DNA of 56,367 nt from Oscillospiraceae bacterium (GTDB lineage: Bacteria; Bacillota; Clostridia; Oscillospirales; CAG-272). Position numbers and translations under genes: made by a program. This document shows, one piece after another, positions 7,703-16,170 of the stretch. The stretch is from the NCBI GenBank assembly GCA_015065385.1, contig SVQK01000091.1, forward strand, positions 1-56,367, in the 5' to 3' direction. Below the pieces are notes generated by a model that did not search any database, was not told where the DNA came from, and saw only the letters and a program-made list of their open reading frames with translations. The first letter of the stretch is position 1. Every line of letters starts with the position of its first letter.

Positions 7703-8476
7703 TCACCGGATCTTGTATTTCAGCCGCAGGTTGTCCGCGATCATGGCGATGAACTCGGAATTGGTGGGCTTGCCGCGGGAATTCTGGATCGTGTAGCCGA
7801 AATAGGAGTTCAGCGTTTCCACGTCGCCCCGGTCCCATGCCACCTCGATGGCGTGACGGATCGCCCGCTCGACCCGGGAGGTGGTGGTCTGATACTTCTT
7901 CGCCACGGAGGGATAGAGCACCTTCGTGACGGAGTTGATCACGTCCGAATCCTGCACCGTCATGAGGATCGCGCTCCGCAGATACTGATAGCCCTTGATG
8001 TGGGCCGGAACGCCGATTTGGTGGATGATCCGCGTCACCTGCGTTTCGATGTCCGCAGGCATGGAGCCCTCCTCGGGTTTCGCTCCGCCGCCGCGGTCCG
8101 TGAGGGACTGGCGGTTCTTGAGGATCGTGCCGAGGCCGGAGAGCAGCGCTTCGTAGTCCACCGGCTTCTGCAGGCACAGGGACGCGCCGCTCCGGTTGGC
8201 CTCCATCAGCACGCCGGGCGTGGAGACCTGTGTCAGAACCACGAACGCGGGCTTCTCCCCGTTTCCGTCCCCGCCGCGCCGCAGAAGCGTCAGGGCGTCC
8301 GCCGACCACAGATCCGCGATTACGACGTCGAACCGCTCCTCGCGCATTTTCGAGAGAGCTTCCTCCGATCCGCGGGCCTCCGACACCTTCGCGCCCTCCG
8401 CGGTCAGAAGGTCGCGGCAGCGGGTCCGGAATTCGTTGTTCTCATCCGCGATCAGTATCTTTGTATCCTTGTCCAT
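7703..8476 (-). CDS. spo0A: Spo0A, master response regulator of sporulation
   Basis: A 257-aa two-domain regulator. The receiver (1-120) has the acidic pair D11-E12, the phospho-acceptor D55 (VVIADLW), the Thr in VVLTQVS and the Lys in LQKPVD. The C-terminal DNA-binding domain (~150-257) is unmistakable: [38 protein letters not shown] and [19 protein letters not shown]. Phosphorylated Spo0A binds 0A boxes (TGTCGAA) and starts endospore formation. The start at 8476 is the first Met in a normal Spo0A alignment; AGAAAGG lies about 14 bp upstream, a rather long spacing. The usual neighbour spoIVB is absent. A MutS-like pair is divergently transcribed. Confidence 0.95.
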   Translation of the reverse strand: MDKDTKILIADENNEFRTRCRDLLTAEGAKVSEARGSEEALSKMREERFDVVIADLWSADALTLLRRGGDGNGEKPAFVVLTQVSTPGVLMEANRSGASLCLQKPVDYEALLSGLGTILKNRQSLTDRGGGAKPEEGSMPADIETQVTRIIHQIGVPAHIKGYQYLRSAILMTVQDSDVINSVTKVLYPSVAKKYQTTTSRVERAIRHAIEVAWDRGDVETLNSYFGYTIQNSRGKPTNSEFIAMIADNLRLKYKIR

Positions 8477-8538
8477 CTTTATAGTCCATGCCTTTCTGCA
8501 AGTGAAATTGGAAATGATTACCATTTGCCGGTATCGGA

Positions 8539-8567
8539 ATTTTACCATAAATTGCCAGAAAATGCAA
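8539..8567 (-). promoter_or_regulatory. Putative spo0A promoter
   Basis: On the minus strand TTGCAT (8567-8562) and TAAAAT (8544-8539) are 17 bp apart, leaving a ~55-nt leader before spo0A. Confidence 0.55.
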
Positions 8568-8607
8568 GAGAGGCACGGGAGAAAAAATGACCGAAAATCC
8601 GCCCTGT

Positions 8608-8630
8608 GATTTGGCAATTGTTGCCAAATC
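8608..8630. promoter_or_regulatory. Perfect 10-bp palindrome, candidate operator
   Basis: GATTTGGCAA-TTG-TTGCCAAATC: 10-bp arms with a 3-bp centre. It lies in the divergent region between spo0A and the MutS-like pair. Its right arm contains TTGCCA (8621-8626), which with GACAAT at 8645-8650 (18-bp spacing) could form a weak promoter for the MutS-like operon, so a protein bound here could block that promoter. It has no T-run and is not a terminator. Confidence 0.6.
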
Positions 8631-8693
8631 CAACGCGCCGGGCCGACAATGGACCCTCTTCGGCGCGCGCACTCTGTCAAATTCGGAGGACAT

Positions 8694-10208
8694 ATGACGT
8701 ATCCATCCCTGTTGTGGTCCGGGACGCTCGCTGAGAGCCGGGAGAGAGAGCCCGCCGTACCGGAAAGCACGATCCGGGATCTGCTGGCCGAGGACGATAT
8801 CCGCGCCCGCAGCATCCCGTTTTTCCGCATCCCCTGCCGTCCGGAGGAGATCCCGGCGAGGCAGGGACTGATCCTCCGGATGCTGGACGATCCCATCTTC
8901 GCGGAGCGGATCGAGCGGCTCCGGACCGCCCTGATCGACACGGAACAGCTCTTCGGCGAGATCCGCCGGTCCGAGACCGAGGAGGAAAAGACCCTTCTGT
9001 TCGTCCCCGCCATGAACCGCTTTTTTGCGCTGGCCGAGGAACTGGCCGATCTCGACGGGGACGGCGGCCGGGCGGGCGAGGTCGGCATGTTCTGGCGCGG
9101 CTGGCTCGGCAACGTGGCGAACGAAGCCTACCGCAAGCGGTGCCGGGACGTCCTCTCGCGCCACGAATCCGCTTTCCGGCTGAAGATCCACGGATCGTCC
9201 GTCACGGCGTTCGAGCGGAAGAACGACGTCCGCGGCGAGCTCGAAAAATCCGTCCGGGATATGGGGCTCGAGGACGCCATCCCTCCGGTCCGCCCGGTTC
9301 AGAAGGCCTCCCTCCCGATCGTGAACGGATTCGCCGGGGTCTACGGGGATTACGCGCGCCTTGCGGAATCCTTCCGGACGGACTGCGAGGCGGACTATAT
9401 CGGAGGCCAGCGGGACATTACGGAAGCGTTTTTGTACCGGGAGGAGCTTGAATTCCTCCTCGACGTCTCCGCCTATTTCCGGAAACTGAGGGAGGGAGGC
9501 TATCCCCTCTGCTGCCCCGAGGTGTCCGAACGCCGGGAATTCATCCTGAACGGCGCGGTGGATCCCTCCCTTCTGCGGCGGAATGTGCCCGGAACCGAGG
9601 CCGTACCGAACGACGTGCGCATGACGGACTTCGACGGGGAACGGGAGCAGTTCTTCATCCTCAGCGGCGCGAACGGGGGCGGCAAGACCACTTATCTGAG
9701 AACCTGTTCGCTCGCGGCCCTGTTCTTCTCGGCGGGCTGTCCCGTGGCGGCGAAGAGCGGGCGGTGCATGCCGTTTGACGCGGTGTATACCCATTTCCCG
9801 GCGAACGAGAACTACGAATCGAACGGGCGGTTCATGGACGAGGCGGCCCGCGCGGAGGAGATCATGGACGCGGCCGGGGAGAACTCCTTCGCCGTGTTCA
9901 ACGAGACCTATTCCGGCACGGACGAGAAGCGGAGCGAGGAGTATTCGGCGCGTCTCGCGGACCGGATGTGGGGGCAGGGGACCTTCGGGATCTACGTCAC
10001 CCACATCCACGCGCTGACGGGCGGGAAGATCCCCACGCTGGCGGCGGTCGTGGACGAGGGAGACGACAACCGGAGGACCTATAAGATCCGGCGCGTCGGG
10101 GAGACGAAATCTTCCTTTGCCCGGGACATACTCGAAAAATACGGTCTGGACGGGGACAGCCTGTCCCTCCGGATCGCGGAAATCAAGGCGAAGAAGGGAG
10201 GCGCATGA
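8694..10208 (+). CDS. MutS-like ATPase (first of a coupled pair)
   Basis: About 504 aa. The N-terminal two thirds look like the helical lever/clamp part of MutS; the last ~190 residues are a MutS domain V ATPase with Walker [13 protein letters not shown] (~327-338) and Walker [15 protein letters not shown] (~400). The usual DE of MutS (LLDELGRGT) is NE here. It lacks the mismatch-binding domain I and the Smr domain of MutS2, so neither mismatch repair nor MutS2 function should be assumed. ATG 8694 follows GGAGG closely (8685-8689); an ATG at 8649 in frame lacks a ribosome site. Its end overlaps the next MutS-like gene by 4 bp (ATGA). Confidence 0.8.
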   Translation: MTYPSLLWSGTLAESREREPAVPESTIRDLLAEDDIRARSIPFFRIPCRPEEIPARQGLILRMLDDPIFAERIERLRTALIDTEQLFGEIRRSETEEEKTLLFVPAMNRFFALAEELADLDGDGGRAGEVGMFWRGWLGNVANEAYRKRCRDVLSRHESAFRLKIHGSSVTAFERKNDVRGELEKSVRDMGLEDAIPPVRPVQKASLPIVNGFAGVYGDYARLAESFRTDCEADYIGGQRDITEAFLYREELEFLLDVSAYFRKLREGGYPLCCPEVSERREFILNGAVDPSLLRRNVPGTEAVPNDVRMTDFDGEREQFFILSGANGGGKTTYLRTCSLAALFFSAGCPVAAKSGRCMPFDAVYTHFPANENYESNGRFMDEAARAEEIMDAAGENSFAVFNETYSGTDEKRSEEYSARLADRMWGQGTFGIYVTHIHALTGGKIPTLAAVVDEGDDNRRTYKIRRVGETKSSFARDILEKYGLDGDSLSLRIAEIKAKKGGA

Positions 10209-11818
10209 GCATGGGCGAGCGGTTTACCGTGATCGGGGAGCATCCGCGCGGAATCCTCGACCGGGAAGAGCGGGACGCGGGCGACAAGATCCTGAAGGAT
10301 TTACAGATCGACCGGGCGTTCCGGACCATCTGCCCGGAGTCGATGTACCGGGAGGACTTCTTGAATGTGCTCCGGACGCCTCTCACCGATCCGGACGAGA
10401 TCCGGGAGAGACAGCGGGTGCTGAAAACCTTCCACAGCAATCCGGCCTTTCTCGACCGCCTGATCGAGGTGGTGCGGAAGCTCCTTCTGACCAAGAACAT
10501 GTGGGACAGCGAGCGGTCACGGCTCATGGCGTCCCGACGGGTGAATCCGCAGGACAAAAGCCTGATGCTGTGGGTGGCGCGGGAGAACCTCGTGCTGACA
10601 GCCCACTTTCTGCGCATCTTCCTCTCTGTCACGGAGGAGATGGCGGAGTGTCTCAAAACCTTCGGCGCGTCGGAGGGATGGCTGCTCCGGCTGAGGGAGA
10701 ACGTCGGGAGGATCGCCGTTTCGTCGGACGCGGACCGGCTGACCGCCTTCGCCGATAAGATCGAAAAGGGGCTGGCGCAGGCGCATTCCTACGACGTGGA
10801 GATGGATGTGTCGGAGGAGTTGCGTATCGGGATCCCGTTCCTCTCCGGCTTCGATTACGTTCCCATCGCCAAAAAGCCCGACAAGCCCACGGGAGCCGCC
10901 GGGATCTTCGCCTTCCTCACCCGGGACCGGAAGGGAAAAGGCGCGGCGTCGGAGCCGGATTCCGTGCCGAACGGCGGGGAAGGGATGCCGGAGCGCCATG
11001 TCCCGGTGTACGACACGGAGCTCGAATGGGGGCAGGATCTGTCCGCGCGGGCCGTACAGGAGTGCGACCGCCTGTTCACCTCGTTCCTGCGCACGCTGGT
11101 GGACCGGTTTTCGGGGCTTGAGGAGGAACTGTATTTCTGTCGGTGCGCCATGTACTATATCGACCGGTTCGAGGACCGCGGCGTGAAGTACGTCTGGCCG
11201 GAAATCCTGCCTGCCGAGGGAAACGCCCTCGCCTGCCGGACGCTTCAGGATCTTCTGCTTCTGACGGAGAGCATGTTCGTGCAGTCCGTCATCCCGAACG
11301 ACGTGACCTTCGGCAAGGGCGCGGCGGAAAACGGACTTTCCGGCATGCTCGTGACCGGGAAGAACAACAGCGGCAAGACGGTGTATCTGCGCTCCATCGG
11401 GACGGCGGTGCTCCTTGCCCAGTGCGGTCTTCCCGTACCGGCGGAGGAGGCCCGGATCAGCGTGCGGCGGCGGATCTTCACCACGTTTGCCAAGGCGGAG
11501 GGAGAGCTTGTCCCCCTGTCCTCGGCAGGCCGGTTCGAGGAAGAGGTCGCCGAGATCGCGGAAATCATCCGCGCCATGGAGCCGAACTCCCTGCTTCTGC
11601 TCAACGAGACCTTCCAGACCACGGCCTACGACGAGGGGGCGGACGGAATGGTCCCGATCCTCACCTATCTTGCGGGGCTGGGATGCGGATTCATTTTCGT
11701 GACCCATCTGACGCGGCTGGTGGAGCGGTACCGTGCCATGGACAGAGCGGAAAGCGGCGTGACCGTTATGCGCACAAGCGACGATCCGCGCACAAGGTAT
11801 AAGATCGGCGAGATCTGA
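10205..11818 (+). CDS. MutS-like ATPase (second of a coupled pair)
   Basis: A 537-aa protein with the same layout as the preceding gene: an alpha-helical region (~1-210), a variable linker with a Lys/Arg/Gly-rich insert (~235-265), another helical segment, and a MutS-type ATPase from ~375 with Walker A VTGKNNSGKTVYLRS (~381-395) and Walker B LLLLNETFQTT (~460). Again Asn replaces the Walker B Asp. MutS family proteins work as dimers; two coupled, diverged paralogs suggest a heterodimer. The ATG overlaps the stop of the first gene (ATGA, 10205-10208). A strong terminator follows. Role unknown; DNA-structure binding is an inference from the fold. Confidence 0.8.
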   Translation: MSMGERFTVIGEHPRGILDREERDAGDKILKDLQIDRAFRTICPESMYREDFLNVLRTPLTDPDEIRERQRVLKTFHSNPAFLDRLIEVVRKLLLTKNMWDSERSRLMASRRVNPQDKSLMLWVARENLVLTAHFLRIFLSVTEEMAECLKTFGASEGWLLRLRENVGRIAVSSDADRLTAFADKIEKGLAQAHSYDVEMDVSEELRIGIPFLSGFDYVPIAKKPDKPTGAAGIFAFLTRDRKGKGAASEPDSVPNGGEGMPERHVPVYDTELEWGQDLSARAVQECDRLFTSFLRTLVDRFSGLEEELYFCRCAMYYIDRFEDRGVKYVWPEILPAEGNALACRTLQDLLLLTESMFVQSVIPNDVTFGKGAAENGLSGMLVTGKNNSGKTVYLRSIGTAVLLAQCGLPVPAEEARISVRRRIFTTFAKAEGELVPLSSAGRFEEEVAEIAEIIRAMEPNSLLLLNETFQTTAYDEGADGMVPILTYLAGLGCGFIFVTHLTRLVERYRAMDRAESGVTVMRTSDDPRTRYKIGEI

Positions 11819-11830
11819 TCGGCAAAAACG

Positions 11831-11880
11831 AAAACCGACGGTGGAGGATCCCAGAAAAAAGGGATGCACCGTCGGTTTTT
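11831..11880. terminator. Bidirectional Rho-independent terminator
   Basis: AAAACCGACGGTG (11831-11843) pairs perfectly with CACCGTCGGTTTT (11867-11879), with A-run and T-run on the two sides. It sits between the convergent MutS-like and transglutaminase genes and can stop both. Confidence 0.9.
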
Positions 11881-11893
11881 CAGTTTGACTGTG

Positions 11894-14062
11894 TTATACG
11901 CCGAAGAACCATCGTACCGCGAGGCGGCGCGGGATCGCTTTGTCGCGCTTTACCGCGGATTTGACCTCGTCGAGGAGGGCGTTCATGTGCGTCAGCTCCT
12001 CCGGGGTGATCTCATGCGGGCTGAACCGGGCTTTCAGCGCGATTTCCTCACCGGATTTCCAGCCGGCGGGAGGTTTGCATTTGCAGGCGGTCAGCAGGGC
12101 CGAGGCGAGCCGCCAGATCTGCGCCGCGCGTTCGTTGGGGCCGGCTTTCGCAAGCCTTGCTTTTCTCCGCGCGGATCGGACGAGGGGCCACAGGACCGCG
12201 AGAGCGGCAGCCGATACGGGGATCAGCCAGAGAACGGAGACACCGCTTTTTTTCGCGGTCGGAGCGGGTTCGGTCCGCGGGGCGGATTCCGGGAGAGTTT
12301 CCCGCTGTTCCGGCTCGTTCCGCAGATTCGGGAGGGGAGCCGCCGGATACGCGCTCTCTGTTTCCTCTTCCTCATCGGGATCGTTCACGCTCGGCGTCGT
12401 TTCCAGCACGCGCCATGAGGACAGGGAGTCGTCGAAGTATTCCACCCACGCGTGCGCGTCGTCCTCAGTGACCTTGGTCCACTGACTGCCCTCCGCGTGG
12501 ACCATGTAACCGGTCACATAGCGCGCGGGAACGGAGAGGCAGCGGAGCAGGACGGCGGCGGCTGAGGCGAAGTGGACGCAGTATCCGGTATCGCTTTCGT
12601 AGAGGAACCACGGGACAAAGTCCTCCCCGTCGGGCATGGCGGGCGTGTCCGTGTCGTAATCGGCGGACGTGCGCACATACTCCGCCACCCGGTAGACCAG
12701 ATTCGGGTCGTCCGGATCGAATTGGGAGATCGCATCTTCCAGCGCGGCCCGCGTTTCCTCCGGTACCTCGAGATACAGCAGGTCGATCGCGTTCCGGTAC
12801 TGCCATGTGACCGGGGCGAAGGGCGCGTTCGGCTTGTAGAACACCGAATAGTCGGACACGGCGGGGGAGAGCACATAGGAATCGTTGACTCCTTCCGCGC
12901 CGGCGGGAAGCTCGGTTGGCGTGTAGGGAAGCCAGAGCAGCTCCGTCGGGATCGCCATCCGGATCCTGAGCTGATCGGTCGGATCGGCGTCCGTGACGAA
13001 CGGGGAGGAATAGGATGCCTCCGTCCCATCCGCGCGGTACCGCTGCTCGGCCCACCGGTCGGGACCGTACTGCGCGTAGGTGACGCCCCGGAGGTAGATC
13101 GTGCGCTCGCTGTCGGAGTAGAGCTCCATGACCGGGGTGTCCATGGCGCGGCGCGGTCCGACCAGCTCGAGATCGATCCGGTCGGCGTACCGGTTCCACG
13201 GGAAAGCTCCGATCGGGGAGGACTGGACGGACATGAGCCCGTCCTGACGCGCGTCGCTCCCCCCGGTTCCGCCTCCCCCCGCGGCGGTTTTGGCGCGTCT
13301 CTTGGAGGACAGGCGGGAAGAGACCGCCTTCCACCATTCGACCGAATCCGCGACGATCCGGTCCGCGAACTCCGGCCGCTCGTACCGGGGGAGGGCGGTT
13401 TTGATCCCGAAGGAGAGGAGCAGGCATGGCAGAAGCAGCCCGAGGATCGCCGGCCCCGCGCTCTCCGCCGACCTTTCCGTCAGCAGGGACGAGAGCGCAA
13501 GAACCGCGTTGAGGGCGATGAAGAGAACGACGGTCTTGTCGGACGGCATACGGTTCATGAAGACAGCCAGCGCGGCGAACACCAGCGCGTCGAAGACCGA
13601 GAACCAGAGGCACCCTCTGAGATGGCTGAGAAAGAGCAGCAGGAACACTCCGCAGAGAAAGGCGGCGAAGAAGGGCAGCCAGAAATACGGCTCTCCGTAG
13701 AGCGCGCCGCTCAGCTCTCCCGCCGTCGGATTGATCCCGAGTCCCGCTTTCAGAACGGGCGCGAGCAGGGTGGAACGGGTCAGGCAGACGCAGAACCGGT
13801 ATGCCTCCTCTCCGAGCTCCTCCCGGAAAAAGAAGAGCGCGCCGACCGTCAGAACCACGGGAAGGGCCGTCCAGAGAACCGGACGCGGCGTCATGAGCAC
13901 AGCGGCGGTACACAGCGCGGCTGCGGAAGAGAGCAGGACGAGCGTGTTCTCTTCCGTTTTCACCCCGGTCGTCTCGGTCAGAACCAGCAGATTGGCAAGC
14001 ACCAGACCGAAGGCGAGGAGGGCGCCGGAGAACGCGTAGCAGATACGGTACCGGAGTCTCAT
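11894..14062 (-). CDS. Membrane-anchored transglutaminase-like protein (TgpA type)
   Basis: A 722-aa protein. The N-terminal ~215 residues hold about six membrane segments, then an extracytoplasmic region, a transglutaminase-like core (~470-560), another membrane segment (~605-625, VSVLWLIPVSAAALAVLWPLV) and a cytoplasmic tail. The core shows catalytic Cys495 in TGYCVHFASAAAVLLR and His537 in DDAHAWVEYFD; the third residue position reads LETTPS, so Glu may replace the usual Asp. It is the last gene of a MoxR-DUF58-transglutaminase operon, a widespread set of unclear function proposed to involve chaperone or cell-envelope work. The start overlaps the DUF58 stop by 4 bp. Confidence 0.85.
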   Translation of the reverse strand: MRLRYRICYAFSGALLAFGLVLANLLVLTETTGVKTEENTLVLLSSAAALCTAAVLMTPRPVLWTALPVVLTVGALFFFREELGEEAYRFCVCLTRSTLLAPVLKAGLGINPTAGELSGALYGEPYFWLPFFAAFLCGVFLLLFLSHLRGCLWFSVFDALVFAALAVFMNRMPSDKTVVLFIALNAVLALSSLLTERSAESAGPAILGLLLPCLLLSFGIKTALPRYERPEFADRIVADSVEWWKAVSSRLSSKRRAKTAAGGGGTGGSDARQDGLMSVQSSPIGAFPWNRYADRIDLELVGPRRAMDTPVMELYSDSERTIYLRGVTYAQYGPDRWAEQRYRADGTEASYSSPFVTDADPTDQLRIRMAIPTELLWLPYTPTELPAGAEGVNDSYVLSPAVSDYSVFYKPNAPFAPVTWQYRNAIDLLYLEVPEETRAALEDAISQFDPDDPNLVYRVAEYVRTSADYDTDTPAMPDGEDFVPWFLYESDTGYCVHFASAAAVLLRCLSVPARYVTGYMVHAEGSQWTKVTEDDAHAWVEYFDDSLSSWRVLETTPSVNDPDEEEETESAYPAAPLPNLRNEPEQRETLPESAPRTEPAPTAKKSGVSVLWLIPVSAAALAVLWPLVRSARRKARLAKAGPNERAAQIWRLASALLTACKCKPPAGWKSGEEIALKARFSPHEITPEELTHMNALLDEVKSAVKRDKAIPRRLAVRWFFGV

Positions 14063-15021
14063 CCTTCGGCCTCCTTCCAGCTTTCCCCGCCGATGGTGAA
14101 GGTCCAGTCGGCGGACGGCGGCGCGGCGTTCTCCGACTGTTTCCCGGGAAGGGGCTTTGACATGAGCTCCTCGGTCAGCGCGGTGAGATCTTCACGCACA
14201 CAGACGGGTCTGAGACTGCCGTCCGCCGGAGAGAAGACCGCGTGGGGGACGTCCATGCCGAGCAGTTCGCCGGACACCCACGTCAGCCGGTCGAGGATCC
14301 GGTCAGCCGCGTCCCTGCCGGACGAGAGCGCGGGCATGGAGCAGACCAGCACGATCCGCCGCGAAAGGGTCTCCTGCGGCTCGCGGACCATGGGGCGGTC
14401 GGTCTTGGCCGTGGCTTTCCAGTGGACGGAGCGCATGGGATCGCCCGCCCGGTATTCCCTCAGCTCGTGGATCTCGGAAAATCCCCCTCCCGGTTTCGGA
14501 CGGGTGGAGGAGGTGCGGAAAATGCCGTAGTCCGGCGCGGGCGAGGGCTCCTCCGGTATCGGCGGAACGCCCAGGCGGGCGGGCGGAGGCAGGCTGGCCG
14601 GGAACCGGAAGAGTCCGAGAAAATCGCAGAGATAGGCCTTCTTGATCTCCGCCTGCCAGACGCCGCTGTGATCGGCCTGAAAGAACACGACGCCGTCCGC
14701 GGGAGCCTCGAAGGACAGACGGTCGGTCCGCTCTCCCATCAGATCCCGGAGAGACGCCTTGACGACGCCAGGAAGGGGGGATCGGCCTTTTTTTGTCCGG
14801 ACGCGGAAATAGAGAGAACACGCGCTTCCACGGCGGACCGTGCGCGGCGCGTCGATTTCGGCCTCCGGTTTCCGCGCGAAGGGCAGGGAGGCGAGAAGGG
14901 ACAGAACGGGCAAAAACAGCGCGGCGGCGAAAAGCCAGACGGAAACCGCGCCGTCGTAATAGATCCAGAAGGCGGCTGTCACAAGAAGGATCAGCGCGTA
15001 GGCGATGCGGCGGCCCGTCAT
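14059..15021 (-). CDS. DUF58 domain-containing protein
   Basis: A 320-aa protein with two N-terminal membrane segments (~5-45), a middle beta domain, and the DUF58 signature EIHELREYRAGDPMRSVHWK followed by ATAKTDRPMVRE (~185-215). The rest has a von Willebrand A-like fold in this family. Middle gene of the MoxR-DUF58-transglutaminase operon: its ATG comes 1 bp after the moxR stop and its stop overlaps the start of the transglutaminase gene, which implies translational coupling. The DUF58 protein is expected to be the partner acted on by the MoxR ATPase. Confidence 0.88.
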   Translation of the reverse strand: MTGRRIAYALILLVTAAFWIYYDGAVSVWLFAAALFLPVLSLLASLPFARKPEAEIDAPRTVRRGSACSLYFRVRTKKGRSPLPGVVKASLRDLMGERTDRLSFEAPADGVVFFQADHSGVWQAEIKKAYLCDFLGLFRFPASLPPPARLGVPPIPEEPSPAPDYGIFRTSSTRPKPGGGFSEIHELREYRAGDPMRSVHWKATAKTDRPMVREPQETLSRRIVLVCSMPALSSGRDAADRILDRLTWVSGELLGMDVPHAVFSPADGSLRPVCVREDLTALTEELMSKPLPGKQSENAAPPSADWTFTIGGESWKEAEG

Positions 15022-15022
15022 G

Positions 15023-15949
15023 TCACACCTTCGGGGCGGGGGTCTTGGCGAGGATCTGCTTTAAGATCGCCGCCGCGCCGGATTCGGGAGCCTGCGCCTC
15101 CGGAGCCAGCAGCAGACGGTGCTCCACCACCCGGATGTACACGGACGCCACGTCCTGCGGGATCACATAATCCCGCCCCCTCATGTACGCGGCTGCCCTT
15201 GCCATGGCGGTGAGGGACAGGGTGGCGCGGGGGGAGGCTCCCCTCAGGATCAGTCCGTGGCCGCGGGTGGCGGCGACGAGGGCGATGAGGTATTCCAGCA
15301 CCTCGTCCTTGACAAAGACGGAGAGGACTTCCTTCCGCATCTCCAAAAGTCCCTCCGCGCTGATGACGGGGCGGACCGCGTCCAGAGGATTGCCCGAGAG
15401 CCGGTTTTTCACCATTTCAAGTTCGGACGCCGGATCGGGATAGCCGAGGGAGAGGCGTACCGTGAAGCGGTCCATCTGGGAGTCCGGCAGAAGCTGGGTC
15501 CCCGCCGCGCCGGTCGGATTCTGCGTAGCCATGACGAAAAAGGGCTCCGGCAGGCGGTAAGTGCTCCCGTCCACCGTCACCTGTCCCTCCTCCATCGCTT
15601 CGAGCAGGGCGGACTGGGTGCGCGAGGTGGCCCGGTTCAGCTCGTCCGCGAGGAAGAAGTGGCAGAGCACGGCTCCCGGCTGATAGACCATCCGCCCGGT
15701 CTCCTTCTGATAGACCGAATAGCCCACCACGTCCGAGGGGAGCACGTCCGGCGTGAACTGGACCCGCCCGTAGGAGAGGCCGAGCGCGCGGGAGAACGCC
15801 AGAGCCGCGGTGGTTTTGCCGACTCCGGGCATATCCTCGAGCAGGACGTGTCCCCCCGCCAAAATGGTCATGAGGATCCAGACCAGCGTCTGATCCTTGC
15901 CGGAGACGGCTTTCTTGACTTCCTTCAATATCTGCTGCGACTGATTCAT
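15023..15949 (-). CDS. MoxR-family AAA+ ATPase
   Basis: A 308-aa AAA+ protein. Walker A is EDMPGVGKTT (38-47), Walker B is FFLADELNRA (~98-106), and the family signature GYSVYQKETGRMVYQPGAV precedes it. Sensor 1 is in FVMATQNPTG and the arginine-containing lid includes GASPRATLSLTAMARA. MoxR ATPases act as chaperones that activate or assemble partner complexes, here most likely the DUF58 and transglutaminase proteins encoded downstream. The start at 15949 has GGAGA about 8 bp upstream. It is the first gene of the operon and has a consensus promoter at 15993-16021. Confidence 0.92.
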   Translation of the reverse strand: MNQSQQILKEVKKAVSGKDQTLVWILMTILAGGHVLLEDMPGVGKTTAALAFSRALGLSYGRVQFTPDVLPSDVVGYSVYQKETGRMVYQPGAVLCHFFLADELNRATSRTQSALLEAMEEGQVTVDGSTYRLPEPFFVMATQNPTGAAGTQLLPDSQMDRFTVRLSLGYPDPASELEMVKNRLSGNPLDAVRPVISAEGLLEMRKEVLSVFVKDEVLEYLIALVAATRGHGLILRGASPRATLSLTAMARAAAYMRGRDYVIPQDVASVYIRVVEHRLLLAPEAQAPESGAAAILKQILAKTPAPKV

Positions 15950-15992
15950 GCGCGTTCTCCGGTTCCGTGAAAAATGTAGTAGATCTGACTTT

Positions 15993-16021
15993 ATTATATC
16001 CGCCGCCGCTTCTCCTGTCAA
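15993..16021 (-). promoter_or_regulatory. Sigma-A promoter of the moxR operon
   Basis: Minus strand TTGACA (16021-16016) and TATAAT (15998-15993), 17 bp apart. Confidence 0.85.
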
Positions 16022-16082
16022 GCGGGAAAAGATGAACAAACAGAATCGCCTGTCGGGAAATCTTCACAGCTTGTTTACAGGA

Positions 16083-16160
16083 GCGAAAAATGCCGCGCGG
16101 TTCCTCCCGGTCCGTCCCCCGTCTGAAAGGGGCTCCCGGAAAGATCCGTGCGGCGGTTTG
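16083..16160 (-). terminator. Possible terminator of the two-component operon
   Basis: On the minus strand CCGCACGG and CCGCGCGGC can pair (one G-U) across a long GC-rich loop with inner stems, followed by ATTTTTCG. The loop is longer than usual, so this is tentative. Confidence 0.4.
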
Positions 16161-16170
16161 CTTTATTGTC

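Noticed and set aside
8694-11818. MutS or MutS2 (mismatch repair or recombination suppression)
   Set aside because: No N-terminal mismatch-binding domain, no Smr nuclease domain, and altered Walker B; only the clamp/ATPase part is shared.
12572-14530. 652-aa plus-strand open frame
   Set aside because: Shadow of the transglutaminase and DUF58 genes, which show real catalytic and family motifs; no ribosome site.
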